Positions 37,281 to 47,572 of a DNA stretch of 64,000 bases are shown one piece after another. A program made the position numbers and the translations under genes. Every line of letters starts with the position of its first letter. The first letter of the stretch is position 1. The DNA comes from Colias croceus (taxonomy: Eukaryota; Arthropoda; Insecta; Lepidoptera; Pieridae), in the NCBI RefSeq assembly GCF_905220415.1, contig NC_059553.1:9386501-9450500 (forward strand), in the 5' to 3' direction. The notes under the pieces are model-generated. The model was not told the DNA's origin and ran no database searches. It saw only the letters and a program-made list of their open reading frames with translations.

Positions 37281-38288
37281 ATCCCACCAAAAACATTTTC
37301 ATGTAAAATGTTGCCAAGACGAGCCCATATGACTCGCACTGTCAAAAAGTTATCAGATCTCATGTAGAGCCAAGCTTCTAACACTACACGCCCTAACTCT
37401 ACAAGGCCTAACTTCACAAACTCTACACCTTAGTCAAAATATGTGGCTTGGCCATTTCGCTACATTCACATCGGCGCAAGGTGAAAAATTAATTAATTCA
37501 CTGTTCATACAATAGTTCTTGTAGTAACGAACGGCCAAGCCACATATTTTGACTAAGGAATAGAGTTTGTGAAGTTAGGCCTTGTAGAGTTAGGGCGTGT
37601 AGTGTTAGAAGCTTGGCTCTACATGAGATCTGATAACTTTTTGACAGTGCGAGTCATATGGGCTCGTCTTGGCAACATTTTACATGAAAATGTTTTTGGT
37701 GGGATTTCATTTCTTTTTGTAAGTTGTTTGTAACAAAATTTTATAAGTCGATTAAATTTTTATTTTTTTTTAACAAGGAGTACCTATGCATATATATATC
37801 TAGGGGAACCAAGTTTTAGATAATTAGATTAGACCTCTAGCGTCATCAAAATTTAATTTAAAATTACAGGTCTCATACAAACTCCCATCCCCTAGTTTAA
37901 GGGGTTGGGGGATGAAAGTTACAAGTTTTATAATTTTTTTGTTGTTTGTGTGCTAATACTAGCTTACATACAAAATTTCAGCTTTCTAGGACATTAGGAA
38001 ATACCTTAAGAATTTTGATGATCATCAGTGAGTCAGTGACGAAATTAGCGTTTTTTAGATATAAATAAAATCTGAAGTATAAAAGCTAATGTAATTAAAA
38101 CTTAATATTTTCAATAAGTCCGCTATTGGCAATATATCCCGAAAATTTTGTTGATCTAGCATAATCCAAACCCAAGTTATGAGGGTTCAAAAAAACGTCG
38201 AAGCGCTTCGAGAAAAGGTAGGTAGTGCCCGTGCGCTTCGCTTGTTCGCTTGGCTCGTCTTGGCGGGGGCACTACCGTGCCCCCAGAT
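37281..38288 (-). mobile_element. LTR-like repeat with foldback arms, copy 3
   Basis: The inverted arms are 37281-37453 and 37533-37705 (173 bp each, 79-bp loop), followed by the body 37706-38288. The layout equals copy 2 at 30427-31453, reversed. The body's GC hairpin end lies inside the last part of the gypsy-like pol frame. This places the repeat where the element's 3' LTR should be. The outer end (ATCCCACCAAAAACATTTTC) is the same as in copy 2, yet the flanking DNA differs. Confidence 0.75.
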
Positions 38289-40948
38289 ATCGCAAATCGC
38301 ACGGGTCCTCGGATTACGCGACCGCTCCTAGTTACGCTTATGGGTGGCGCATGCTCAACCGACTTCGATAAAGATGTGTTATGTGGAACAATATTGTTCT
38401 CAACTGTAACATCATCTTTTAATATAAAGGCTGGCTTTAACCTGTCAATGGAAACGCGTGCGACTCTATCCGGAAATTGTATTTTAAAAACTTTAGAACT
38501 ACGTTCTAACACTTGATAAGGACCATCATAAGGCGGTTTTAGAGACCTGTGTACTGCGTCATCTCTAACAAAAACGTGACTACAACTTTGTAAATCGGAA
38601 TAAACGAATATTTTCTTTGCGTTCGTCTTATCTCTCGTCGGACGATACTGAGATATAGTTTCACGGATTTTCTCTACCAAACTATAAGGATCGTTTACAT
38701 CACAGTCATTTGTAGAATTATCGTAGAACTCGCCAGGCAAACGTAAAGTTTTACCGAAGGCCAATTCTGCGGCACTAACATTACTATCAGTTCGTATTGC
38801 TGCTCTCAACCCTAACATAACAGTGGGTAATTCGTCTAACCACGTTTTTTTACTACTAAGCAGTCTCGCCATAAGGGCTGCCTTCAACGATCTATGCCAC
38901 CTTTCCACCGCGCCATTACTTTGTGGGTGGTAAGGTGTAGTACGAATTTTATTAATGCCCAAAAATGACATTAACTTTAAAAATAGATTCGACTCAAACT
39001 GACGTCCTTGATCGCTAGTTATACGGACGGGACAACCATACCTAACTATCCATCCTTCATAAATATGCTTAGCAACGACGTCTGCAGTAATTTCTTTAAC
39101 GGGAAATGCTTCAGGCCAACGCGTACATCTATCTATAATTGTTAATAAATATCTAAATCCCTGTGGAGATGTCGGCAATGGACCAACTAAATCCACATGG
39201 ATATGCTCGAATCGCGAAACTTCCGGGAATTTTCCTATATCCGAAACAACGTGACGCGAAATCTTCGACCTTTGACATGATACACACGCTTTGGTCCATT
39301 TCCCTATATCTTTATTCATACTAGGCCAAAAAAATTGTTTAGTGACCATCTTACGAGTCGTACGTATACCGGGATGACTTAAATTGTGAACACTATCGAA
39401 AGCAATTTTTCTAAAATACTCTGTTAAATAAGGTCTAATAATATTATTTGAAACTTCGCAATATACTCCTTTTTTACAAGTCGGTAAATACATTTTCTTA
39501 AACTTTACATTATTATCGCTATGACCACTACGTGTCATATTAATCAAGTACTCGTCTTTCGCTTGCGAGTCAGCAAGTTCGTTGAAGTCGAGTACAGTCG
39601 GGCAAACAATTGTTTCTACGCGCGATAAAGTATCGGCTACAATATTATCTTTACCGCTAATATGCTGTATGTCGACCGTAAATTCACTTATAAAAAGTAA
39701 TTGTCGCGTCCTTCTAGGCGTTTCTTTACTGTCATTACCTATTTTAGAAAATGCATGACATAATGGCTTATGATCTGTATATATTGTTAAAGGACGGCCT
39801 TCAAACAATTTCCTAAAATATTTAATAGCTTGAAAAATCGCTAGTAATTCCCTATCATAAGTAGAATACTTTTGCTCGGTAGGCGAAAATTTTTTGGAAA
39901 AATATCCTAGGGGTATCCACTTACCTTTTACTCGCTGTTGCAATACCGCACCCATACAGGTATTGGAAGCGTCGGTCATCAAGGCTAAGGGAACATCTAA
40001 AAGGGGATGTGACAATGTGACGGCATTTTGTAGTCCTATCTTACATTGCACAAAAGCATTATCACTAACATTGTTCCAAATAATTTTCGATTTATCATTT
40101 TTCTTAGAATTTACTAAATATTTATTGAGTTCGCATTGATGTGACGCTAAATGAGGTAAATGTGGTCTATAAAAATTGATCATTCCTAAAAATCGTCTTA
40201 AATCCGATACTGTGACGGGTTTAGGAAAATTAACTATGGCCTCGACCTTATCTTTGAGTGGTTTAATTCCATCTACACTCACTTCGTGACCTAAGAATTC
40301 TATACGCGACTGTCCGAAGCTACACTTGCTTAAGTTTATAGATATGCCGTATGTATTGAAACGTTCGAATACTAACTTCAAATGTTCTTGATGTAAAGTC
40401 TCATTTTCGCTGGCAATTATGACGTCATCTAAGTAACAAAATAAAAAATCGAGACCTTGTAAAACGGTATTGTTCATAAAACGTTGAAACGTTTGTGCGG
40501 CGTTCCTTAGGCCAAAACTCATACGGGGAAATTCGAAAAGTCCAAAAGGGGTAATAATAGCAGTTTTTTCTATATCGCATGGGGCAACTTTTATGCAGTG
40601 ATAGGCTCTATTTATGTCTACTTTTGAATATATTTTTTTATTAGCCAATATAAAAGTAAAGTCGTGTAATCGCGGAACTGGATATCTGTCGGGCTTTGTA
40701 ATTGCATTGAGCTGTCGATAATCTCCGCACGGCCTTAACTCGCCATTCTTTTTAACTACAACATGAAGCGGGCTAGCCCAAGCACTTTTAGAAGGCCTAC
40801 AGATACCTAATTCTTGCATAACCCTGAACTCTTCCTTCACCTTTTTGTATCTATCCGGGGGTAACGGTCTAGCTCGAGCATGAATAGGTGGGCCGCTCGT
40901 CTCTATATAATGCAAAACGTTATGCGATGTAGTTTCTTTAAACGACAT
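38177..40948 (-). CDS. Gypsy-type Pol: RT, RNase H, integrase
   Basis: A 923-codon frame from ATG at 40948. RT comes first (about residues 30-215), with SKVDINRAYHC and the active-site CYLDDVI near 171-177. RNase H follows, with acidic residues in MTDAS (324-328), YDRELLA (364-370) and YTDHK (390-394). The integrase has a zinc-binding HNLSHPG...CVSC (521-558) and the D,D,E core at HVDLVGP (584-590), ITSDQGRQF (643-651) and GAVERWH (679-685). Both enzyme cores therefore look complete. A TRSGR-type tail ends the usual Pol, and the last roughly 38 residues come from the adjoining LTR-like repeat. The protease lies upstream in another frame, so this ATG may be an accident of the frameshift. The enzymes would copy the element RNA and insert the DNA. 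Confidence 0.85.
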   Translation of the reverse strand: MSFKETTSHNVLHYIETSGPPIHARARPLPPDRYKKVKEEFRVMQELGICRPSKSAWASPLHVVVKKNGELRPCGDYRQLNAITKPDRYPVPRLHDFTFILANKKIYSKVDINRAYHCIKVAPCDIEKTAIITPFGLFEFPRMSFGLRNAAQTFQRFMNNTVLQGLDFLFCYLDDVIIASENETLHQEHLKLVFERFNTYGISINLSKCSFGQSRIEFLGHEVSVDGIKPLKDKVEAIVNFPKPVTVSDLRRFLGMINFYRPHLPHLASHQCELNKYLVNSKKNDKSKIIWNNVSDNAFVQCKIGLQNAVTLSHPLLDVPLALMTDASNTCMGAVLQQRVKGKWIPLGYFSKKFSPTEQKYSTYDRELLAIFQAIKYFRKLFEGRPLTIYTDHKPLCHAFSKIGNDSKETPRRTRQLLFISEFTVDIQHISGKDNIVADTLSRVETIVCPTVLDFNELADSQAKDEYLINMTRSGHSDNNVKFKKMYLPTCKKGVYCEVSNNIIRPYLTEYFRKIAFDSVHNLSHPGIRTTRKMVTKQFFWPSMNKDIGKWTKACVSCQRSKISRHVVSDIGKFPEVSRFEHIHVDLVGPLPTSPQGFRYLLTIIDRCTRWPEAFPVKEITADVVAKHIYEGWIVRYGCPVRITSDQGRQFESNLFLKLMSFLGINKIRTTPYHPQSNGAVERWHRSLKAALMARLLSSKKTWLDELPTVMLGLRAAIRTDSNVSAAELAFGKTLRLPGEFYDNSTNDCDVNDPYSLVEKIRETISQYRPTRDKTNAKKIFVYSDLQSCSHVFVRDDAVHRSLKPPYDGPYQVLERSSKVFKIQFPDRVARVSIDRLKPAFILKDDVTVENNIVPHNTSLSKSVEHAPPISVTRSGRVIRGPVRFAISGGTVVPPPRRAKRTSEAHGHYLPFLEALRRFFEPS

Positions 40949-40952
40949 CGGC

Positions 40953-41546
40953 TTAATACCTAATGTCAGGAAACATACTTAATAAATCGTAATACGGATG
41001 ACTTTTGCACACAGAATTTAGCGATTGTTGCGTACACGAAACTACGGAGGCTAATACATGTAAATCGGTAACTTGATCTATTAACTTTTTTCGATACAAA
41101 TCAACTAATAATTTATGATGTGTTAAAAAATCAGCTCCCAATATTGGCTTTTTGACATCTGCTAAAATAAAATCCCAACGGTACGGTCTTCTTAAATTAA
41201 GATTTAAAACAATTGATTCAACGCCATAAGTTGCAATTTCTGTACCGTTAGCAGCGTATAACTTAAGATCGGATCGACATAATTTATTGTATTTAAATGG
41301 ATTTCTAGGTACGGGTAAAACGGAGACATTGGCACCGGTATCTACTAAAAATTTTAAGTTAGTATTTAAATCTGTTACCATGAGACGGCTGCACGGCGTG
41401 ATGGTACAGACCTCCGCCGTAGTCTGCACCTGCCTCGCTAGTTTTCCGGCTGGGCGGCTGCTGCGCTGGGGCTGGGGCTCCTCTTCCACGCGCACGGTGG
41501 GATGCACTTGTGAGCGCGCTGCCGGTGCTTGAAGTGGTAGCTGCAC
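40953..41546 (-). CDS. Gypsy-type aspartic protease region
   Basis: A 197-codon frame whose core FLVDTGANVSVLP (residues 66-78) is a retropepsin active site; the rest (GVESIVLNLNLRR, PILGADFL) fits a pepsin-like monomer that acts as a dimer. It would cleave the Gag-Pol polyprotein. It overlaps the gag frame at 41438-41546, suggesting normal expression by frameshifting from gag. Its last sense codons (MFPDI) run into a stop just before the Pol frame, which is one base out of register. In this clade protease and RT usually share one frame, so this is probably a one-base lesion, though programmed shifting cannot be excluded. Confidence 0.75.
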   Translation of the reverse strand: MQLPLQAPAARSQVHPTVRVEEEPQPQRSSRPAGKLARQVQTTAEVCTITPCSRLMVTDLNTNLKFLVDTGANVSVLPVPRNPFKYNKLCRSDLKLYAANGTEIATYGVESIVLNLNLRRPYRWDFILADVKKPILGADFLTHHKLLVDLYRKKLIDQVTDLHVLASVVSCTQQSLNSVCKSHPYYDLLSMFPDIRY

Positions 41547-41776
41547 AACCAGTCAGGTGCGCCGGGACGACGTCGCTTCGAAGATGACCTTGAAGACTCT
41601 CGAAAATTGCGTGACGGTGTTCTGGGTCGCCGGTGTACCGCTCGTGATCGTGAGCGCTCGATGTTTGAAAGGCGCACGTTGATTTTCACCAATTCCGCCG
41701 CAAGGGTGCCGTAAAAGTTAGATGTAGACATCGCCATGTTAAAATTTAAATTCTTCCAATAAATCTTCGTCTTCAA
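41438..41776 (-). pseudogene. Gag remnant with CHCC zinc knuckle
   Basis: A 112-codon frame. The N-terminal part (MAMSTSNFYGTLA) runs directly into a basic SRSR-rich segment and a zinc knuckle in which C, H, C and C are spaced 2, 9 and 3 residues apart, within the segment from WLCSYHF to CIPPCAW. That knuckle pattern is characteristic of the CsRn1/Kabuki clade. A complete Gag of this type is usually 250 residues or more, so most of the capsid appears deleted. It would bind and package RNA, but a copy this short is unlikely to form particles. Confidence 0.7.
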
Positions 41777-41811
41777 AATAATTTTATTGTTATAATTTCT
41801 TGTTGTTCTTT

Positions 41812-41825
41812 GTCGGGGGTCACCA
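41812..41825 (-). other. Primer-binding site, tRNA-Trp type
   Basis: On the minus strand it reads TGGTGACCCCCGAC. This is close to the complement of an insect tRNA-Trp 3' end, with one extra C. It lies about 35 bases upstream of the gag frame, where minus-strand DNA synthesis would be primed. Normally the 5' LTR would end immediately before it; here a Lep1-like repeat lies 6 bases away. Confidence 0.6.
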
Positions 41826-41831
41826 ATGTTG

Positions 41832-42001
41832 AATATTATAAAGCTGAAGAGATTGTTTGGACGCGCTAATCTCAGGAACTACTGGTCCGATTTGAACAAT
41901 TATTTCGGTGTTAGATAATCCATTTATCGAGGAAGGTAATATAATAACGTTGAGACCAACATGAGCGGAACCACGTGGGTGAAACCGCAAAGCGCAGCTA
42001 G
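41832..42001 (+). mobile_element. Lep1-like Helitron-type element, 5'-truncated
   Basis: It joins the family consensus at AATATTATAAAGCTGAAGAG, lacking the first 8 or so bases of complete copies, and ends GCGCAGCTAG before a T. A short internal deletion in the TTTGTTTG run is visible compared with 3860-4059. It abuts the gypsy primer-binding site. Confidence 0.75.
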
Positions 42002-42539
42002 TAATTAATAGTCTTGGTCAGTGTAATTTTATAGAAGTGACCTCTTCAATACATTGTTATATTATGGTTCAGAAAATCTTATATGAGTAAGGTATAGGAA
42101 AATTTTGAAAAAAAACGACTTAGGTATAAAGTTTTCAAAGAGAAAGTATATGGTCTAAAATCAACAGCCACTTTAGTATTGTAGTAAAGCAAGCACTACA
42201 GTGAGGGGTGTCTTATTGAGGACAATCTCCAGCTCAGTACATTAGCATCAGATATCTAAATAATTTGTTACATTTTGTGCGATATAAATTAAAAAAAAAA
42301 AAAAAAGTTATCTGTGTAGGAAGATGACAGCAGTTATTCTAAGAAAGAAACCTTACTAGAACGATCAATGAAGCTTGTTAAAGACATAAGGAGATTAAAA
42401 GAAAAGTTTAAGAAGTTGTAATGTATAAAAATCTAGAAAATAATTGAAATAGATAGTTAACAGAGTAAAGAAAAACCGTTTTGACGTTTACTGCGTTTCA
42501 TGTCTTTTTGTGTAATCATTTGTCTTGAACAGACTGTCG
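42002..42539. other. AT-rich non-coding DNA
   Basis: It includes a run of about 18 A near 42289-42306. No other feature recognised. Confidence 0.4.
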
Positions 42540-42740
42540 CGTCCATAAAATAAAAACTACTGGGCCTATCCGAATAAAATTTTTATGGGACCAATTCGAC
42601 ACCATCCCGCATCGAACAAAAAAAGAATCACGTAAATCGGTTCAGAAACCTCGGAGAAATCGGTGTACATACATAAAAAAAAAAAAAACATACCGGCCGA
42701 ATTGATAACCTCCTCCTTTTTTTGAAGTCGGTTAAAAAAA
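42540..42740 (+). mobile_element. RTE-like LINE 3'-end fragment
   Basis: It reads ACACCATCCCGCATCGAACA, CGTAAATCGGTTCAGAAACC, an A-run, then CCGGCCGAATTGATAACCTC and TTTTTTTGAAGTCGG. The inverted counterpart is at 777-925. Only tail sequence is present. Confidence 0.55.
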
Positions 42741-42819
42741 GAATTATCGAAATCGGTTCAGACGTTCTCGAGTTATGCACTTACCAACACATTTTGCGAT
42801 TCATTTTTAAATATAAGAC

Positions 42820-42985
42820 TAGTGGTCCGCCCCGGCTTCGCCCGTGGTACCTACATGTTTAAACTATCCTATCTCTCAAGTTGGATCGAACTGCACATGG
42901 TGTGCGAATTTTATTATAATCGGTTGAGTGGTTTAGGAGTCCATTGAGGACAAACATTGTGACACGAGATTTATATATATTAAGA
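42820..42985 (-). mobile_element. Helitron-like element, family D
   Basis: Near-identical to 6518-6686 over its whole length. On the minus strand it starts TCTTAATATATATAAATCTC and ends in CGAAGCCGGGGCGGACCACTAG-type text. Non-coding. Confidence 0.7.
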
Positions 42986-43568
42986 AAGAATTTACATAAA
43001 CTTAATAGACATTACAATGAACTCGCGTTACTCTAATGTTATTGCGTTTACGTTGAATATCATGGTAAATAATGATAATTCCAATTTTAGATAAAGCTTG
43101 ATGATTCTCTATTTTTTCTTTAAAATTGAAACTCTTACAGTAAATTCTATTTTATTTGGCTTTGCAAAATAAATTAGGGCTCCAAAGTCCAAATACGCAT
43201 ATTAGTGATAAGAATTTAGCGGAGAGTAAATTAAATACATTATCGTACCAACTATAATCGTAAAAATAATAAAATCTGCTCTTTACGTTTACAGCACTTT
43301 ATTCTCGAAGGTTCTTTGGGCATATCAATATAAAACTTCTCAAGGTCTTCCTCTTAAAATGATTGCAGATAGATTCGATTGTGTGTACTTGCACCATTGT
43401 GAGCAAGTACACATATATTAATAAAAATAAAATGACTAATTATAAATGGTAAAATATTCAATAATGATAATATTTAAATTAATGTAAATGTAAACTGTAT
43501 GAAAACAATGTAACTAACATAGTAATTAAGAAATAATACTCACAAGTGGACCTCTGTTGTTCTATTAA
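42986..43568. other. AT-rich non-coding DNA
   Basis: No features recognised. Confidence 0.4.
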
Positions 43569-44039
43569 TCTATACATATAATAAATCTGTAGAAGGGTCA
43601 ATTCTGTACATTGAAAATATTGAAAAAATAACTAGCAGGGGGTGTTACTGGATCGATACCAAACCCAAATATGTGATTAAAAAAATTTTTGTCTGTCTGT
43701 CTGTCTGTCTGTCTGTATGTGAAGACATCACGTGAAAACTACCGGTTCGATTTCGATGAAACTTGGTATAATTATACCTTATTATCCTGGGCGTAAAATA
43801 GGATACTTTTTATCCTGGAAAAATACGTAGAAAAAAAATTAATCTCAATTTTTCAGTTATCCATAGACGTTGTTCTGTAGTAGGTACCGCGAACACACGT
43901 TGCGTATTATTATAGGCCTAGCCGTATTTGGGTCCATAGATATTTATAAGATGTCATTGTCCGAGTTACTCAAAATGGAGAAATAAACCATCCACGCAAA
44001 GACCGACATCCGCGCGGACGGAGTCGCGGGCGGAAGCTA
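43569..44039 (+). mobile_element. Helitron-like element, family E (~470 bp)
   Basis: It begins TCTATACATATAATAAATCT after an A and has a (GTCT)n run near 43690. It ends with GACGGAGTCGCGGGCGGAAG and CTAG before a T. A closely similar copy is at 50891-51354. This is the longest Helitron-like family seen here and is non-coding. Confidence 0.75.
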
Positions 44040-44913
44040 GTAAATAAATAAATATAATAATAAATATTTAAAGAGTGGCTCACGTTTTAGGTTCATCATA
44101 CGTCTGCACCTCCATAAATGTTAAACTACTCAACATACTCGTATATCCCATCAAAAAACTTTAAACCACTCTAGCTAATAAAACCTTTACGGATAAAAGA
44201 ATAACAAAACCATATTTTTAATCCATTAGCGGGATTCAAATTTTAATATTAGCACGTTAAAACCGCGGTAAGAAAATATTTCACAGAAAAAACGTAATTT
44301 GACTGCTTTCTTTGCTGTGTTTTAAGTTTCTTTGTTCTGGTTTGTTTTAAAAACAACTTTTTAAGAAGCAATTTGTTTAATTATTTTTGTTTGAAGTTTT
44401 ATTGATGGCTTGGTTGCGGTGATTCTGAGCCACGTCCTGGTTTATTTTCTCTGGAATAATAATAATTTTTAAGGTTTTGGATTAATAATTACCGTCTATA
44501 GTACGGAAGGAGATAAATTATTGCATCCAATAATTAACGCTTATGTGATGTGATGGAGTTTAATTCTCAGGCATATTATGCGAGCATATTATCTGCTATG
44601 CATATTATGCAGAGCAGAGAGAGATTGGTCTTCCTCAATCTTGGCAATATAGTTCAGTTACAAGAAAATTAATGAATATTTTTTGGCGTTATGTTTGAGA
44701 ATTTGATTGCAATTTCGTTTTCACTCATGAGATTGCTAATATACCGGTTATCAACATTTTATATTTATTCGAGAGTAGAGTTTTCATTTGGTAGAACTTT
44801 CTTACAAACAAACATTTTGACTTGTTTATACAGAGATAGGTGAAGAATGTAAGAGGCACCTAGAGTTAAGACTATTTCATTTACTCTAGGAATAAGTTCT
44901 CAATGATAAGTTT
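44040..44913. other. AT-rich non-coding DNA
   Basis: No features recognised. Confidence 0.4.
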
Positions 44914-45073
44914 AAGCTATTGCATAGCTTGTATCGCGGGCCTTGAGCGCGGGGACCGAATCGAGAAATTCCATAACGAAAAAACCTCACGCTCCCCACT
45001 CCGACGGGCGGAGGTGTGGCTTGAAGGCATAGCATGCCATAGTTTTACCGCGGCAGTCCCCGAGTACCACACG
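44914..45073 (+). repeat. GC-rich interspersed repeat, ~160 bp
   Basis: Third copy of the repeat at 4143-4304 and 17569-17730. It starts AGCTATTGCATAGCTTGTAT and ends CCCCGAGTACCACACG. A 68-codon frame through it is not conserved in the other copies. Confidence 0.7.
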
Positions 45074-46457
45074 TCGTTTTTTATATGTATGGTTTGGCGT
45101 ATGCCGTAAATAAATAATTTTTTTTTTCAAACTAAATTCAAACATGATATATAGAAATCTGAACTGGTCCGATATAACCGTTAAATCCCAAAATATATAA
45201 CATTATTGGGCTGTTAATATTCCGGTTACATCGAGCTCACGCTCAAGGGTTTAGGCAGTAATCCATGTTGGCCAATATCTGGTTCGGGTGTAACATCTCA
45301 TTGAACATTTTGGTGTAATCTTTGTCAGCACGTACGTTATTGATCTAGATAATGATTTATGAATATAATATTTAAACTAGCTTATTGAACAGAAGATGTC
45401 CTGTCTTTGCGCGAAAAAGCTGAGAAGTTAGCTGTTAGGTTAGGTTAGGAATTTGATTATAATGATTCATTTGTTGTATATTAACACATTTAAACTAGCT
45501 GACCCCAAAGATATTGTCTGGTCTTCGCGCGAACTGCCTTGTGTGAAGTTGAAATACTTAAGAATTTACCTTTAATTTTTTTTTTTTGAATAATTACTTA
45601 AGAATTTTAGTAATTTTTGGAGCAAATCTATTACGTCTTTCTTTCATAAGATCCTTCACCTTCAACTCTTGGTTATGATAGTGGCACTATTATAACCAAG
45701 TGGCACTATATTATAATATTATATTCTGTGGCTGGTGCCACTGCGTGCTTCAATGTCTGTAAAAAAAGGTTTAAAATAGTCGACTGAAAAACCAATTTCT
45801 AATAATAAACCGATTATTTAATATCACAAGTGAACAATTTATAGTCGGGTTTAATATTTATAACCCAATATCAGAATATGTAAAAAATAATAGAAAATAA
45901 AATCAGTTTCAAAAATTTAATATTATGGTATTCATGACAATAACGATAAGATGGTATAATTAATTATAAACCCTTGTAATATAATTTGCTTTTCAATATT
46001 CAATTACTGATTAGTAATTAAACCTAGTATTAAATATATTCACAATAAATAAACATGCTTTTACAGTATTCAAAATTAGGTCACCTGTGTACGTCATCAT
46101 GTCGCTATTCATAGCTTCAGTGAATTTGACGCGAAGAAATAATAATGTGATATTCGATTTTATTTCATATTATAATAACGAGGTCATCTAGATAAAACTA
46201 AAACCCTCTTTTATATATAAAATCCTCTATAATTGTAGAAAAGAAATCTTATTTATTTCTATTTTGAGTCTGACTAGGTTAAATTGAGCAGACACAAACG
46301 GTTAGGCACAAAAAATACAATTTACCAAATGCTCCGGAAATTTATTGAGAGTTTGTGAATCGAAAAAATGTTGAATTGAGTACGTAAGTTACTAAAGCCA
46401 GATTTGTAAACGGTTAACGGTAAAAATACATAATATATTCATATTAAATAGTTATAA
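45074..46457. other. AT-rich non-coding DNA
   Basis: It contains three tandem TTAGG units near 45437-45451, matching the insect telomere repeat but far too short to mean anything by itself. No genes recognised. Confidence 0.4.
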
Positions 46458-46646
46458 CTAGCTTTCCGCCCGCGGCTTCGCCTGCTTTTCTTAAAACCTA
46501 ATAAATTATATACTAAAACCTTCCTCTTGAATCACTCTATCTATTAAAAGAAACCGCATCAAAATCCGTTGTGTAGTTTTAAAGATTTAAGCATACAAAG
46601 GGACATAGGGACAGAGAAAGCGACTTTGTTTTATACTATGTAGTGA
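46458..46646 (-). mobile_element. Helitron-like element, family C
   Basis: Inverted copy of the 2299-2487 and 16859-17041 family. The left edge CTAGCTTTCCGCCCGCGGCT is the 3' end; TATACTATGTAGTGA at the right is the 5' end. Confidence 0.75.
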
Positions 46647-47231
46647 TGATAAGGAGGTAAAGTTGATGAGTATTTATTATAGAACTAAATAGATAATTGA
46701 AAAGATGATTCACAAATAAGGCCATATCATTCCAGAATTACACTGATCAATTTCTATTTATTAAAATTACAACCGACGATGTAATTTCGTTCTATTCTCA
46801 GCTAACTCAAGCATATTATATTCACCCGCCAAGGGTCCAATCATAGCCAACTGTAAATCATCAATCGACTCACACCAAATTAATCATACAATCGCAAGAA
46901 CAGATTGTCACATCATTCAAAGCTACAAACAAAGGGTCTATTGGGCAAGGCGTTGGCAAGATTGAATTACAGCGATGTACTTAAGGCAGCCTGTTAAATG
47001 CTAATGGTATCGGGTCAGGTGAACGCTTAACTTCGCAAGGGGATAATTGAGACAATGTCCTTTATGTAATCGAGCTCAAAACATGCTCCCTAAGGCAGGT
47101 ATTGACCCGCTTTCAAGGGTCTGTGCATGTTTCGTTTTTTATTTCTATGTGAGCTGTGAACTTTGAGGAAATAATTTTATTTTATTTTACGCAAAGTTTG
47201 AAAGTAATGTAAATAATGATGGCAATGCACA
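46647..47231. other. AT-rich non-coding DNA
   Basis: No features recognised. Confidence 0.4.
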
Positions 47232-47414
47232 TCCATATTAATATTATAAATGCGAAAGTAACTCTGTCTGTCTGTCTGTTACTCAATCACACCTAAACTA
47301 CTGAAACAATTTGCATGAAATTTGGTATGGAGATATTTTGATACCCGAGAAAGGACATAGGCTACCTCTTATTGCGAAATAAGTACCACGGGCGAAGCCG
47401 GGGCTTACCACTAG
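47232..47414 (+). mobile_element. Helitron-like element, family B with family-D-type 3' end
   Basis: The 5' two-thirds (TCCATATTAATATTATAAAT through GGACATAGGCTAC) matches family B. The 3' end (TACCACGGGCGAAGCCGGGG then CTAG) is the type seen in family D and in 49977-50135. The full-length family B 3' part is missing. Confidence 0.75.
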
Positions 47415-47496
47415 TTTTTTTATTTTTTTATTTATTTTGGTTTTCCTATATAATTAATGTTATTAAATTTATTTTAATATTTTTAAGAAATTGACG

Positions 47497-47572
47497 AATT
47501 GTAATTGTAATTGTAATTGTAATGGTAATTGTAATTGTAATTGTAATTTTAATTGTAATTGTAATTGTAATC
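47497..47572. repeat. (TAATTG)n microsatellite
   Basis: About a dozen copies of the hexamer with single-base variants (TAATGG, TAATTT). Confidence 0.9.

Larger units (their letters stand above)
38177..41825 (-). mobile_element. Ty3/gypsy element, Kabuki/CsRn1-like, defective
   Basis: Minus-strand element with primer-binding site, shortened gag, protease, and a long RT-RNase H-integrase frame, in that order. The Gag zinc knuckle is of the unusual C-x2-H-x9-C-x3-C type and the primer site resembles the 3' end of tRNA-Trp. Both are known hallmarks of the CsRn1/Kabuki clade. The 3' end runs into LTR-like copy 3. No 5' LTR is present beyond 41825; a truncated Lep1-like repeat lies there instead. 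No env-like frame was seen. Confidence 0.8.

Noticed and set aside
38250..38516. Plus-strand frame of 88 codons opposite the gypsy pol end
   Set aside because: It is the antisense shadow of the minus-strand Pol frame and the GC-rich repeat end.
45437..45451. Three tandem TTAGG units (insect telomere repeat)
   Set aside because: Only three units in unremarkable DNA; easily chance.
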